Below, piece after piece: positions 45,105 to 55,339 of a DNA stretch of 64,000 nucleotides. Position 1 is the stretch's first letter, and every line of letters begins with the position of its first letter. The DNA comes from Mesorhizobium tamadayense. Its GTDB lineage: Bacteria > Pseudomonadota > Alphaproteobacteria > Rhizobiales > Rhizobiaceae. The position numbers and the translations under genes are program-made. Under the pieces are notes generated by a model. The model was given only the letters and a program-made list of their open reading frames with translations. It made no database searches and was not told where the DNA came from. The DNA is taken from the NCBI RefSeq assembly GCF_003863365.1, contig NZ_RQXT01000042.1, forward strand, positions 1-64,000, read 5' to 3'.

Positions 45105-45830
45105 GGCCCGTCTCCTATGCATGAGGCTCGGCGCCGGGATATCCAGCGCAACCCTCGATAACCTGCATACTGTGAGACGGGTCGCCCTATCTCAGGCGAA
45201 CATGTGGTCTAGAGGCATATGCAAGCCGGACGACCATGTAATACCGGACTTTCAAAGCCTGCGAAACAAAGATCGGGCAGCAAGAGGATCCTGCTGAAGA
45301 CGTCTTCGTCTGGTCGGTTTATCCGTCATTGGGGAAATTTCGGGTGGCTCGGAGGGTTTCTGGGGGAGTCAGGCCGATTCTACCTGCAACGCCTAATCAA
45401 TACCCCTGGAGCGGCTTGGCCCGGCGACTTTGAAAGGGGCCGTCTTCCGACTCGGCACTATCCGCAACACTGTCTATGCTCTTCTGCGGTTTTCCGATGC
45501 AATCTGCGAGCGAGCAGAGCTATTACGTCACCAGCTTACGCCGACTTAACTAGCGGAACGTGATATCTCCGTCGATGACCCCGCGCCATTTGGGTTTACA
45601 CTGCGGAAAGAAGAGCGTCCGCCAAAGACACGCTGGGGCATACCCTGTTGGATCGCTTGCCTTGTCGGACAGACGTCATTTTTGTGAGCATCCGAACGCT
45701 GCCATTCAGACGCCAAAAATCAATCTGACCGCTGTCAGAGGCATAGGGTCAATCGCATTACCGGTGAATGTGGTGAGCTTGCAGCCCTCTGCCGTACTGT
45801 TCGCTACGTCCTTGTCGTGGTCAGCGCCAG
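45105..45830. other. Intergenic stretch between IS110 and macB
   Basis: About 725 bases; the part adjacent to 45104 is probably the IS110 5' non-coding end. Short plus-strand frames have no family resemblance. Confidence 0.4.
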
Positions 45831-47777
45831 TCAGTCGCGAGATAGCGCGTCGATGGGTTTCAAACGCGCCGCTTTTTTCGCAGGAAGAAAGCCAAAGACC
45901 GCACCGACTACAATAGCCATAACGCAACCGACGCTAACAGCGTGCCACGAGATCACCATCGGAATAGGTGTTCCGATGGAATGGATGAGCGCGCTAAGGC
46001 CGAAGGCGAGGGCGACGCCCGCGCACCCTCCCATAATAGTGATGGCCAGGGTCTCAATCAAAAACTGCAACATGATATCGCTTGTCCGGGCTCCGACTGC
46101 CATCCGCAAGCCGATTTCGTTGGTGCGTTCGGTGATCGTTACGAGCATGATATTCATCACGCCGATGCCTCCAACCAACAGCGTTACAGCTCCGACAGAT
46201 CCTAAGAGCATCGAAAGAGTTCGCGTTGTCTTCTCAATCGACCGTCGTATTCCATCGCTATTGTATGTGAAGAAATCCCGCGTTCCGTGACGTTTCTCCA
46301 AGAACGCTATCACGGCTTTCTCGCCAACGTCCGTGCCAACGCTCTCGTTGATACGGACCACTATCTCGGGCAGCCGTTGCGAGCCCGAGATGCGGGAAAT
46401 CATACTGATGTGCGGAATGAACACCTGCGGGCGCTTGTCCTGCCCTAACGATCCGCCGAGCTCTCCAATGGCGCCAACAATCACGAAGGGCACGTCCTTC
46501 ACGAACAGGATCTCACCAATCGGGCTCCTTGAATTTCCGAAGAGCGTTCGTCGGATATTGTTATCGATGATCGCTTCCTGCAGGGCGCGATTTTCACCGC
46601 CGGTGAATCGATTGCCTTGCGTTAAGGGAAGTTGCGCGATGTCGAAATAGGCGTTGCTAACTCCATTGATTAGTCCGTCGACGGTCGTGCTCTCGAACGT
46701 GAGCTGCCCCGTATCCCAAGCCTGCGGACTGACGCTATTTATGTAAGATTGCTCTGCCAGGGCGGCCGCATCGTCGGGAGTGAGCGTATCGACATTTCCG
46801 GCATTGCGGTCATCCCAGCCAGTGCCTGGGAAGATGCTGATCGAGTTTGCGCCAAGTCTGTTGATCTGGTCGAGAACGATCGCCTGGCCACCCTCACCGA
46901 GACCAATGACGGCGGCTAAAGACATGATGCCCACGACGATTCCGAGCAGTGTGAGAGCGCTACGCAGCCGATGTGCAGCAATCGATCGGAATGCTATTCT
47001 GGCAGCCTCGGACGTTCTTCTGAGGAAGCTTGTCAGGAACCCCGCCTCTCCCGCCAAATCGACGAGACCGGGCGAAGGATGCGTTACGGTCGCGACGTTG
47101 CGTCGATCGGAGACGATCTGTCCGTCTCTGATCTCAACGATCCGATCGGCGTGTCGAGCTACGCCCATGTCGTGGGTAACCATGACAATGGTGTGTCCTT
47201 CCACATGAAGGGTCTTCAGGTGGTCCAGAACGATCGCGCCGTTAATCGAATCGAGCGACCCTGTCGGCTCATCTGCAAGAATGATCTCTCCCCCATTCAT
47301 CAACGCGCGGGCAATCGATACGCGCTGCTGCTGTCCACCCGACATTTCCATAGGGCGATGATGGAGCCGATCCTCCAGACCGAGTTGGGCTAGCAATCGC
47401 TCGGCTCGGGCTTGCCGCCTCGACTTCGAAACGCCGTTATAGATCGCCGGCAACTCGACGTTCGATACTGCGCTCAGCGAGTTCAGAAGGTGATACCGCT
47501 GAAACACAAAGCCAAAATGTCTGCGCCTGAGTTCTGCGAGCGCGTCCTGACCAAGAGCCGACACATCCTGCCCGGCAAAAAGGTAAGTGCCGGCCGTCGG
47601 CGCATCCAAACATCCCAGGATGTTCATAAGCGTCGATTTGCCGGAACCGCTCGCGCCCACAAGCGCAACGAATTCGCCGCGCTTTATCTCGAGATTGATC
47701 CCGCGAAGCGCCTCGACGGTTTCTCCTCCCAGGGTGAAAGAACGGCCGAGATCGCGGAGCTCTACCAGATGCATCAT
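45831..47777 (-). CDS. macB: MacB-type ABC transporter (ATPase fused to permease)
   Basis: 648 residues. The N-terminal ATPase (~1-230) has Walker A VGASGSGKST, signature MSGGQQQR and Walker B ILADEPTGSLD. A long periplasmic MacB_PCD domain sits between the first membrane helix (~270) and the three C-terminal FtsX-like helices. MacB-type transporters act as mechanotransducers with a MacA adaptor and an outer-membrane TolC, expelling macrolides, peptides or siderophores. The ATG overlaps the upstream macA stop (ATGA). No TolC gene is adjacent. Confidence 0.92.
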   Translation of the reverse strand: MMHLVELRDLGRSFTLGGETVEALRGINLEIKRGEFVALVGASGSGKSTLMNILGCLDAPTAGTYLFAGQDVSALGQDALAELRRRHFGFVFQRYHLLNSLSAVSNVELPAIYNGVSKSRRQARAERLLAQLGLEDRLHHRPMEMSGGQQQRVSIARALMNGGEIILADEPTGSLDSINGAIVLDHLKTLHVEGHTIVMVTHDMGVARHADRIVEIRDGQIVSDRRNVATVTHPSPGLVDLAGEAGFLTSFLRRTSEAARIAFRSIAAHRLRSALTLLGIVVGIMSLAAVIGLGEGGQAIVLDQINRLGANSISIFPGTGWDDRNAGNVDTLTPDDAAALAEQSYINSVSPQAWDTGQLTFESTTVDGLINGVSNAYFDIAQLPLTQGNRFTGGENRALQEAIIDNNIRRTLFGNSRSPIGEILFVKDVPFVIVGAIGELGGSLGQDKRPQVFIPHISMISRISGSQRLPEIVVRINESVGTDVGEKAVIAFLEKRHGTRDFFTYNSDGIRRSIEKTTRTLSMLLGSVGAVTLLVGGIGVMNIMLVTITERTNEIGLRMAVGARTSDIMLQFLIETLAITIMGGCAGVALAFGLSALIHSIGTPIPMVISWHAVSVGCVMAIVVGAVFGFLPAKKAARLKPIDALSRD

Positions 47778-48922
47778 TCAGCTCGTGCTCTTTGGTCGTA
47801 TACATCGAGCAATACGGTCTCTCGCTGACGAAGGCCTTCAAGCACCTGCGCGTGAGTCCTGTCCGTATAGCCAGTGCGCACCGATCGCTCTGTCACCTTG
47901 CCGTTTATGCCCTTCACCTTGACTAGATATGATCCGTTCGCTTGTCGCTGAGAAAGCGCCGCCCATGGCACGAGTAAAACATCATCAGCACGCCCGATTG
48001 AAATGCGCACTTGGGCCGTCATCTTGGTTCGAAGTTTTTCTTCTGGATTCTTCACCCTGAGCACGCCGTGGTAATAGACCGCGCTCGCTTCCTCCGTGGA
48101 GCTATCCTCGGCTATGGACGGAGGTGCATATTCAACCATCTCGAGCGGGGCCTGGTAGCGAGTCTGTGGATCTCCGAAGATCGTGAACCAGGCGTTTTGA
48201 CCAGGCCTCGTGCGCCAGACGTCGACTTCGGAAATTCGGATCTTTACCACCATCTCGTCAAGGTTCGCGATCACGGCAACCGTTGGCGAAGTCTGCGTAG
48301 AATTGAGCGTCTGTCCCGGCTCGATCGGGACCGCTACGATTCTCCCCTGCATGGGTGAGATTATCCGCGTATATGCGAGGTTAGCTTGCGCGATCTCAAC
48401 GTCGACCTCGCTTTGCTGGATCTTGGCCTCCAGCGAGATCTGTTCCGCCGATAACGTCTGGTACTCTCTTTCGGCCTCTTCGAACGTCTTCTTAGAGACT
48501 GCACGATGCTCACTGAGGCTACGCTGTCTTCGGAGGTCGGATTCGGCAAATCGTATCGCTACTTGCTTCATGCCCTTCTGGGCATTCATATCCTCTACCT
48601 TGGCCTTCGCAATTCTAAGGGCGCTTTGCTGTGGAATAGCGTCGATCTCCGCCAGAAGGTCTCCGGGCATGACCGTCTGGCCGACTCGAACATGGATCGC
48701 CTTGATTTGGCCCGATACCTGGGCGCCAACGCGGACCATTGAGACCGGCTCTAGAGTGCCCGGGGCTAATACGACCTCTTCAACTGAACCTCGCGTAACA
48801 ATCGCCGTCATTTCGTCGGGTGGCGCGCTTTTTGCTGAATGTGACGGAAAAGACGAAAGATACGCCGCATATAAAGTCAGGGCCGCGACCGTCATTAAAG
48901 CGTATGTCGCCTTATTTCTCAT
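47774..48922 (-). CDS. macA: MacA-type periplasmic adaptor (HlyD family)
   Basis: 382 residues from the ATG at 48922, with an N-terminal membrane anchor (TYALMTVAALTLYAAYLS). The lipoyl half-motif VRVGAQVSGQIKAIHVRVG, a coiled-coil hairpin (~115-195, QKGMKQVAIRFAESDLRRQ) and the return lipoyl half PMQGRIVAVPIEPGQ identify a membrane-fusion protein. It couples MacB to TolC. It is co-transcribed with macB. Substrate unknown. Confidence 0.9.
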   Translation of the reverse strand: MRNKATYALMTVAALTLYAAYLSSFPSHSAKSAPPDEMTAIVTRGSVEEVVLAPGTLEPVSMVRVGAQVSGQIKAIHVRVGQTVMPGDLLAEIDAIPQQSALRIAKAKVEDMNAQKGMKQVAIRFAESDLRRQRSLSEHRAVSKKTFEEAEREYQTLSAEQISLEAKIQQSEVDVEIAQANLAYTRIISPMQGRIVAVPIEPGQTLNSTQTSPTVAVIANLDEMVVKIRISEVDVWRTRPGQNAWFTIFGDPQTRYQAPLEMVEYAPPSIAEDSSTEEASAVYYHGVLRVKNPEEKLRTKMTAQVRISIGRADDVLLVPWAALSQRQANGSYLVKVKGINGKVTERSVRTGYTDRTHAQVLEGLRQRETVLLDVYDQRARAE

Positions 48923-49413
48923 GTTAGATTCCACCGTTCTCACAATTCACGCCTCAGCATCAGGAAATTCGATCCATAATTCTAGAGACTGTCCTGCAAT
49001 GCGCATGCCAGCTTTATGGCTGGAACGCGACAATCTGGGATTCTTCGGCGCATTTGATGCAGGGATGCAGGATTCAACGCTGGTGCGAGTAAGTTCATGG
49101 AGTCGGAACAATCGACGCCCTGATTTGCCCGTGCTCTGCCACCGCTGAGTTCGCCCGAGTTTTCGATTGGCCAAATTCTCCCACAGGCCGACAGGGTTGT
49201 GCTTGTGGCCCGGCCATTGGCGATCGCCTTGCATGCCCATGTCGCGCCGCCGAACCGCGCGGATCAATGGAGTGAAGCTACGCCTGGACTGAAGTCTCTG
49301 CAGCAGGCTCCTCAACGAAAGTCGCCTTAAGTCGCTGCCCCAACTTGCCCCGGACACCCGAGGTCAATCTATAGCGGTCTCGAGCGGCACCATCCGACAC
49401 TTCCTGTCGCCTT
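48923..49413. other. Intergenic stretch between macA and nifH
   Basis: About 490 bases. No gene recognised. The right end abuts the NifA site of nifH, so the two units are divergent. Confidence 0.45.
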
Positions 49414-49429
49414 TGTCGCATCCGCTACA
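49414..49429 (+). promoter_or_regulatory. NifA upstream activator site of nifH
   Basis: Perfect TGT-N10-ACA (TGTCGCATCCGCTACA), about 92 bases upstream of the -24 element. Confidence 0.88.
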
Positions 49430-49520
49430 CGGGCTTGTTGCGACATCTACTTGTTTGGCTTCAAGCTAAACAGCTGAAAAGAAATATCAAAATGCCTCTT
49501 GGGGGCCCGATCGGACAAGT

Positions 49521-49537
49521 TGGCACGAGTCTTGAAA
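49521..49537 (+). promoter_or_regulatory. Sigma-54 promoter of nifHDK
   Basis: TGGCACGAGTCTTGAAA: a perfect -24 half (TGGCACG) but a -12 half with GA instead of the nearly invariant GC. It is 104 bases from the nifH ATG, and the same unusual -12 occurs in the reiterated copy at 21954. Confidence 0.82.
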
Positions 49538-49624
49538 CCCTTTGGGTGTGAGGCGGCGAGAGCTGCCGACCGGCATTCAAGTCGCGGATACCCGCGATGG
49601 ATGGAACGAAGGAAGGAACGCTAC

Positions 49625-50518
49625 ATGTCAGGTCTGCGTCAGATCGCATTCTACGGCAAGGGGGGCATCGGCAAGTCCACCACCTCCCAAAATACGCTCG
49701 CCGCACTTGTCGACCTCGGGCAGAAGATTCTCATCGTCGGCTGCGATCCCAAAGCCGACTCCACCCGCCTGATCCTGAACTCGAAAGCGCAGGATACGGT
49801 CCTGCACCTCGCGGCACAGGAAGGTTCGGTCGAAGACCTCGAACTCCAGGACGTGCTCAAGGTCGGCTATAAGGGCATCAAGTGCGTGGAATCCGGCGGC
49901 CCCGAGCCTGGTGTCGGCTGCGCCGGCCGCGGCGTCATCACCTCGATCAACTTCCTCGAGGAGAACGGCGCCTATGACGATGTCGACTATGTATCCTACG
50001 ACGTGCTCGGGGACGTGGTGTGCGGCGGCTTCGCGATGCCGATCCGCGAGGGCAAGGCCCAGGAAATCTACATCGTCATGTCGGGTGAGATGATGGCGCT
50101 CTATGCCGCCAACAACATTGCCAAGGGCATCCTGAAATATGCCCATTCCGGCGGCGTGCGGCTCGGCGGCCTGATTTGCAACGAGCGTCAAACCGACCGC
50201 GAGCTCGACCTCGCCGAAGCTCTGGCTTCCAGGCTCAATTCAAAGCTCATCCACTTCGTGCCGCGCGACAACATCGTCCAGCACGCCGAACTCAGGAAGA
50301 TGTCGGTGATCCAGTATGCGCCGGACTCAAAGCAGGCGGGAGAATACCGCGCGCTGGCCGAGAAGATCCATGCCAATTCGGGCCAGGGCACCATCCCGAC
50401 CCCGATCACCATGGAAGAACTTGAGGACATGCTGCTCGACTTCGGCATCATGAAGACCGACGAGCAGATGCTTGCCGAGCTTCAGGCCAAGGAATCGGCG
50501 AAGGCGGCCGCCCAGTAA
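49625..50518 (+). CDS. nifH: NifH, nitrogenase iron protein
   Basis: 297 residues. The P-loop is YGKGGIGKSTT; the cluster cysteines lie in GVGCAGRGVI and DVVCGGFAMPI. NifH is the obligate electron donor to NifDK, hydrolysing ATP, and also acts in P-cluster and FeMo-co maturation. The ATG follows GGAACGAAGGAAGG. The frame is open 42 codons upstream, which is leader DNA. The length and C-terminus (KESAKAAAQ) are standard for rhizobial NifH. First gene of nifHDKENX. Confidence 0.98.
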   Translation: MSGLRQIAFYGKGGIGKSTTSQNTLAALVDLGQKILIVGCDPKADSTRLILNSKAQDTVLHLAAQEGSVEDLELQDVLKVGYKGIKCVESGGPEPGVGCAGRGVITSINFLEENGAYDDVDYVSYDVLGDVVCGGFAMPIREGKAQEIYIVMSGEMMALYAANNIAKGILKYAHSGGVRLGGLICNERQTDRELDLAEALASRLNSKLIHFVPRDNIVQHAELRKMSVIQYAPDSKQAGEYRALAEKIHANSGQGTIPTPITMEELEDMLLDFGIMKTDEQMLAELQAKESAKAAAQ

Positions 50519-50530
50519 CGAGCGTTGCAC

Positions 50531-50578
50531 ACGAGGCGCCCCTTGACCTGGCGCGCCTTTCAAAGAACGGCGCCTCGT
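50531..50578 (+). terminator. nifH-nifD intercistronic stem-loop
   Basis: ACGAGGCGCC (50531-50540) pairs perfectly with GGCGCCTCGT (50569-50578) across a 28-base loop. There is no T-run, so it is more likely an RNA-processing or stabilising hairpin that gives excess nifH message than a full terminator. Confidence 0.6.
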
Positions 50579-50613
50579 CGGTGAGGCGTCATCCGAACCT
50601 TGAAAGGGGTCCC

Positions 50614-52113
50614 ATGAGCCTGGAATACGAAAATGACGGCGCTCTCCATGCAAAGCTTATCGAGGAGGTGCTGTCGCAATATCCCGACAAGTCGGCGAAG
50701 CGACGCAAAAAACACCTCAGCGTCGCAAAGAGCGGGGACGATGGTGAGGAAGGCGAAGTTCTTTCCGAATGCGACGTGAAGTCGAACATCAAGTCCGTTC
50801 CGGGCGTGATGACGATTCGCGGCTGCGCCTATGCCGGCTCAAAGGGCGTGGTGTGGGGTCCGGTCAAGGATATGGTCCATATCTCGCACGGCCCGGTCGG
50901 CTGCGGACAATATTCCTGGTCGCAGCGCCGCAACTACTACGTCGGCACGACGGGCATCGACACGTTCGGGACAATGCAGTTCACTTCCGATTTCCAGGAG
51001 AAGGACATTGTTTTCGGCGGCGACAAGAAGCTGGAACAGATCATCGACGAGATTGAGGAACTATTTCCGCTCAACAATGGCATCACCGTGCAATCCGAAT
51101 GCCCGATCGGCCTGATTGGCGACGACACCGAAGCCGTGTCCCGTAACAAGGCCAAGGAACACAAAAAGACAGTCGTGCCGGTGCGCTGCGAGGGTTTCCG
51201 CGGGGTCTCGCAATCACTCGGACATCACATCGCCAACGACTCGATCCGTGACTGGGTCTTCGAGAAGAAGGACGTGGAGTTCGACACCGGACCGTACGAT
51301 GTCAACGTGATCGGTGACTACAATATCGGCGGCGACGCCTGGGCCTCGCGCATCCTGCTCGAGGAGGTAGGGCTGCGCGTTGTCGGCAACTGGTCGGGCG
51401 ACGCGACACTTGCCGAGATAGAGCGCGCGCCGAAGGCCAAGCTCAATCTCATCCATTGCTACAGGTCGATGAACTACATCTGTCGGCACATGGAGGAAAA
51501 ATATGGCGTCGCCTGGATGGAGTACAATTTCTTCGGCCCCTCCCAGATCGAGACCTCTCTGCGCAAGATAGCCAAGCATTTTGGGCCCGAAATCGAGGAG
51601 AAGACAGAGAAGGTCATCGCCAAGTACAGACCGCTCGTGGACGCAGTCATTGCCAAGTACCGGCCGCGCCTCGAAGGAAATACGGTGATGCTCTATGTCG
51701 GTGGCCTGCGCCCACGTCACGTCATCACCGCCTACGAGGACCTCGGCATGGTGATCGTCGGCACCGGCTATGAGTTCGCGCACAACGACGACTATCAGCG
51801 CACGGGCCATTACGTGAAGAATGGCACCCTGATCTATGATGACGTGACCGGTTACGAGTTGGAGAAGTTCATCGAGGGGGTTCGCCCCAATCTCGTTGGC
51901 TCGGGCATCAAGGAAAAATACCCGGTGCAGAAGATGGGCATACCATTCCGTCAGATGCACTCCTGGGATTACTCAGGACCGTATCACGGCTATGACGGCT
52001 TTGCCATTTTCGCCCGCGACGTGGACCTTGCCATCAACAACCCAGTCTGGGGCCTGTACCAGGCCCCGTGGAAAACAAGCTCGAGCCGTGGGCGAGCGAT
52101 AGCTGCCGAGTAA
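50614..52113 (+). CDS. nifD: NifD, nitrogenase MoFe protein alpha chain
   Basis: 499 residues. P-cluster ligands lie in IRGCAYAGSKG, HISHGPVGCGQYSW and SECPIGLIGDD; the FeMo-co cysteine is in SMNYICRHMEEKYG and the cofactor histidine in MHSWDYSGPYHGYDG. It carries the catalytic cofactor of dinitrogen reduction together with NifK. The ATG follows AAAGGGGT. A ~95-base gap with a stem-loop separates it from nifH. Confidence 0.98.
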   Translation: MSLEYENDGALHAKLIEEVLSQYPDKSAKRRKKHLSVAKSGDDGEEGEVLSECDVKSNIKSVPGVMTIRGCAYAGSKGVVWGPVKDMVHISHGPVGCGQYSWSQRRNYYVGTTGIDTFGTMQFTSDFQEKDIVFGGDKKLEQIIDEIEELFPLNNGITVQSECPIGLIGDDTEAVSRNKAKEHKKTVVPVRCEGFRGVSQSLGHHIANDSIRDWVFEKKDVEFDTGPYDVNVIGDYNIGGDAWASRILLEEVGLRVVGNWSGDATLAEIERAPKAKLNLIHCYRSMNYICRHMEEKYGVAWMEYNFFGPSQIETSLRKIAKHFGPEIEEKTEKVIAKYRPLVDAVIAKYRPRLEGNTVMLYVGGLRPRHVITAYEDLGMVIVGTGYEFAHNDDYQRTGHYVKNGTLIYDDVTGYELEKFIEGVRPNLVGSGIKEKYPVQKMGIPFRQMHSWDYSGPYHGYDGFAIFARDVDLAINNPVWGLYQAPWKTSSSRGRAIAAE

Positions 52114-52235
52114 ACACCTGATCTAACCCAGTCTCCACGACGAACGCCCGCGGTCGCGTGATCGCGGGAGACCTGAAACGTCTCGACGTCCCTGAGCTGC
52201 CGTATGGCGCAGCCAGATGAAAGAGGTAACCACCG

Positions 52236-53777
52236 ATGCCGCAATCGGCTGAAAAAGTTCTCGACCACGCCCCTCTGTTCCGTGAGCCGGAATACAGGCA
52301 GATGCTTGCCGAGAAGAAGCTGAATTTCGAATGTCCGCACCCGGATCAGATCGTTACCGATCAACGCGAATTCACGCAGACGTGGGAATACCGCGAAAAA
52401 AACCTCGCCCGCGAAGCGCTTGTGGTGAACCCTGCCAAGGCCTGTCAGCCGCTGGGTGCCGTGTTCGCGGCTGCCGGCTTCGAGCGAACCATGTCCTTCG
52501 TCCATGGTAGCCAGGGCTGCGTGGCCTATTACCGCTCACACCTGTCGCGCCATTTCAAGGAGCCTGCGTCGGCGGTCTCCTCCTCGATGACTGAAGACGC
52601 GGCAGTATTTGGCGGCCTGAAGAACATGGTCGACGGGCTGGCCAACACCTACCAACTCTACGACCCGAAGATGATCGCCGTCTCGACGACCTGTATGGCT
52701 GAAGTCATTGGCGATGACCTGCATAGCTTCATCCAGAACGCCAAGGACGAAAACTCGGTCCCGGCTGAGTTCGACGTGCCCTTTGCCCACACGCCGGCCT
52801 TCGTCGGTAGCCATGTCGATGGTTACGACGGCATGGTCAAGGGCATTCTGGAGCACTTCTGGAAAGGCCAGGAGCGGACGGAAGCCGGGGGGACAATCAA
52901 CGTCATTCCGGGTTTCGACGGCTTCTGCGTTGGCAACAACCGCGAACTCAAACGCCTGCTCGATCTGATGGGCGTATCCTACACCTTCATCCAGGACGCC
53001 TCAGACCAGTTCGACACCCCGTCGGACGGCGAATACCGCATGTATGATGGCGGCACCAAGATCGAAGACGTGAAGGAGGCACTCAACGCTGAGGCGACAC
53101 TTTCGCTGCAGTATTACAACACCCGAAAAACTCTGGAATATTGCGAGCAAGTCGGGCAGGCGACGGCCTCGTTCCATTACCCGTTAGGCATTCAGGCGAC
53201 CGACGAATTCCTGATGAAGGTCTCGGCGCTTTGCGGCAAGGAAATCCCGGAGGCAATCCGCCTAGAGCGCGGCCGAATGGTTGATGCCATGGCGGACAGC
53301 CAGTCCTGGCTGCACGGTAAGAAATACGCGATCTATGGGGATCCGGACTTCGTCTATGCGATGGCCCGCTTCGTCATGGAGACCGGCGGCGAGCCGACCC
53401 ATTGCCTCGCCACCAACGGCAACTCGGCATGGGAAGCCGAGATGAAGCAACTGTTTGCATCTTCACCCTTCGGAAAGGATGCCCAGGTCTGGGCGGGCAA
53501 GGACCTGTGGGCGATGCGCTCGCTGCTCTTCACCGAGCCGGTGGACCTGCTGATCGGCAATTCCTATGGCAAATATCTGGAGCGCGACACCGGCACCCCG
53601 CTGATCCGGCTGATGTTTCCCATCTTCGACCGGCACCATCATCATCGCTTTGCGATCATGGGCTACCAAGGCGGGCTGCGCGTGCTGACGACGATCCTCG
53701 ACAAGATCTTCGACAAGCTCGATCGCGAGACCGGTGAGACGGGCGTGACGGACTATTCTTATGACCTCACCCGCTAG
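52236..53777 (+). CDS. nifK: NifK, nitrogenase MoFe protein beta chain
   Basis: 513 residues. Conserved P-cluster ligands are in PAKACQPLGAVFAAAGF, HGSQGCVAYYRSH and STTCMAEVIGDD. It forms the alpha2beta2 tetramer with NifD. The gap after nifD (122 bases) includes a short inverted repeat CCCGCG/CGCGGG (52147-52168) that may shape the message. A GAGGT ribosome site precedes the ATG. Confidence 0.98.
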   Translation: MPQSAEKVLDHAPLFREPEYRQMLAEKKLNFECPHPDQIVTDQREFTQTWEYREKNLAREALVVNPAKACQPLGAVFAAAGFERTMSFVHGSQGCVAYYRSHLSRHFKEPASAVSSSMTEDAAVFGGLKNMVDGLANTYQLYDPKMIAVSTTCMAEVIGDDLHSFIQNAKDENSVPAEFDVPFAHTPAFVGSHVDGYDGMVKGILEHFWKGQERTEAGGTINVIPGFDGFCVGNNRELKRLLDLMGVSYTFIQDASDQFDTPSDGEYRMYDGGTKIEDVKEALNAEATLSLQYYNTRKTLEYCEQVGQATASFHYPLGIQATDEFLMKVSALCGKEIPEAIRLERGRMVDAMADSQSWLHGKKYAIYGDPDFVYAMARFVMETGGEPTHCLATNGNSAWEAEMKQLFASSPFGKDAQVWAGKDLWAMRSLLFTEPVDLLIGNSYGKYLERDTGTPLIRLMFPIFDRHHHHRFAIMGYQGGLRVLTTILDKIFDKLDRETGETGVTDYSYDLTR

Positions 53778-53839
53778 CAGCGGCGGACGGCTTTTCGCCG
53801 ACGCCATCCGTTCCCCAATGGACTTTGGAGACTGACGCA

Positions 53840-55330
53840 ATGACCTCGCTCAGCGCCAAGATCCAGGATGTCTTCGACGAGCCCGCCTGCGATTACAACC
53901 GCGGCAAGGATGCCAAGGCGCGCAAGGAGGGCTGCGCAAGGCCGCTGACGCCGGGAGCGGCAGCCGGCGGCTGCGCCTTTGACGGCGCCAAGATCGTCTT
54001 GCAGCCGATCACCGACGTTGCGCACCTGGTCCATGCGCCGCTCGCCTGCGAGGGCAATTCCTGGGACAACCGCGGCGCGGCTTCGTCCGGTGCAATGCTA
54101 TGGCGCACCAGCTTCACGACCGATCTCACTGAACTCGACGTGGTGATGGGCCAGGGCGAGCGGAAGCTCTTCAAGGCGATCCGCGAGATCAAGGAAACAT
54201 ACGCCCCGCCGGCGGTCTTCGTCTATTCAACCTGCGTGACGGCGCTGACTGGTGACGACATCGAGGCCGTGTGCAAACGCGCGGGGGAAAAATTCGGCCT
54301 GGCCGTGGTGCCGGTCAATGCGCCGGGCTTCATCGGCTCCAAGAACCTCGGCAACAAGCTCGCCGGCGAGGCATTGCTCGACCACGTCATCGGCACGGTG
54401 GAACCGGACGATGCCGGGCCCTACGACATCAACATCCTTGGCGAATTCAACCTCTCCGGCGAATTCTGGCTGGTGAAGCCGCTCCTTGATCGGCTCGGCA
54501 TTCGGGTGCGCGCCTGCATTCCGGGTGACGCGCGATACATCGACGTGGCATCCGCCCACCGCGCCCGGGCGGCTATGATGGTGTGCTCGACCGCACTCAT
54601 CAATCTGGCCCGCAAGATGCAGGAGCGCTGGGACATCCCGTTCTTCGAGGGTTCCTTCTACGGCATCTCCGACACCTCGGAAGCACTCCGCAACATTGCT
54701 GAGCTGCTGGTGAAGCAAGGCGCCGATCCGCAGATCCTCGACCGCACACAGACGCTGATTGCTGAGCAGGAGGCGATCGCGTGGAAGAAGCTCGATGCCT
54801 ACCGGCGGCGACTTCAAGGCAAGCGCGTGCTGCTCAATACAGGCGGCGTCAAATCCTGGTCGGTCGTCCACGCGCTGATGGAGATCGGCATGGAGATCGT
54901 CGGCACCTCGGTCAAGAAATCGACCGTCGAAGACAGGGAGCGCATCAAACAGATCCTCAAGGACGACAACCACATGTTCGAGCAGATGGCGGCGCGCGAG
55001 CTTTACGCCATGCTCTTACACCACAAGGCCGATATCATGCTGTCGGGCGGGCGTACGCAATTCATCGCGCTCAAGGCCAAGACGCCCTGGCTCGATATCA
55101 ACCAGGAGCGCCAACACCCTTACGCTGGCTATGACGGCATGGTGGAACTCGTACGCCAGATCGACCTCGCCATTCACAATCCGATCTGGTGCCAAGTGCG
55201 CGAGCCGGCCCCGTGGGATTGCAAGCCTGATCTGAAGGAGGAACTGCCGGACACGAAGAACGAGGCCGCGACCTTGCACGCGGTCCAGGAATTCGTCCCC
55301 ACCACGGCCGACGATTTCGGCGAGCGTTGA
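53840..55330 (+). CDS. nifE: NifE, FeMo-cofactor scaffold subunit
   Basis: 496 residues, homologous to NifD. Cysteines lie in GGCAFDGAKIVLQP, PLACEGNSWDNRG and STCVTALTGDD, which hold the NifEN clusters. NifEN receives NifB-co and matures it with molybdenum and homocitrate. The ATG at 53840 (MTSLSAKIQDVF) is preceded by TTTGGAGACTGA; an earlier TTG five codons upstream is less likely. nifN follows after 9 bases. Confidence 0.97.
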   Translation: MTSLSAKIQDVFDEPACDYNRGKDAKARKEGCARPLTPGAAAGGCAFDGAKIVLQPITDVAHLVHAPLACEGNSWDNRGAASSGAMLWRTSFTTDLTELDVVMGQGERKLFKAIREIKETYAPPAVFVYSTCVTALTGDDIEAVCKRAGEKFGLAVVPVNAPGFIGSKNLGNKLAGEALLDHVIGTVEPDDAGPYDINILGEFNLSGEFWLVKPLLDRLGIRVRACIPGDARYIDVASAHRARAAMMVCSTALINLARKMQERWDIPFFEGSFYGISDTSEALRNIAELLVKQGADPQILDRTQTLIAEQEAIAWKKLDAYRRRLQGKRVLLNTGGVKSWSVVHALMEIGMEIVGTSVKKSTVEDRERIKQILKDDNHMFEQMAARELYAMLLHHKADIMLSGGRTQFIALKAKTPWLDINQERQHPYAGYDGMVELVRQIDLAIHNPIWCQVREPAPWDCKPDLKEELPDTKNEAATLHAVQEFVPTTADDFGER

Positions 55331-55339
55331 GGAAAGCCG

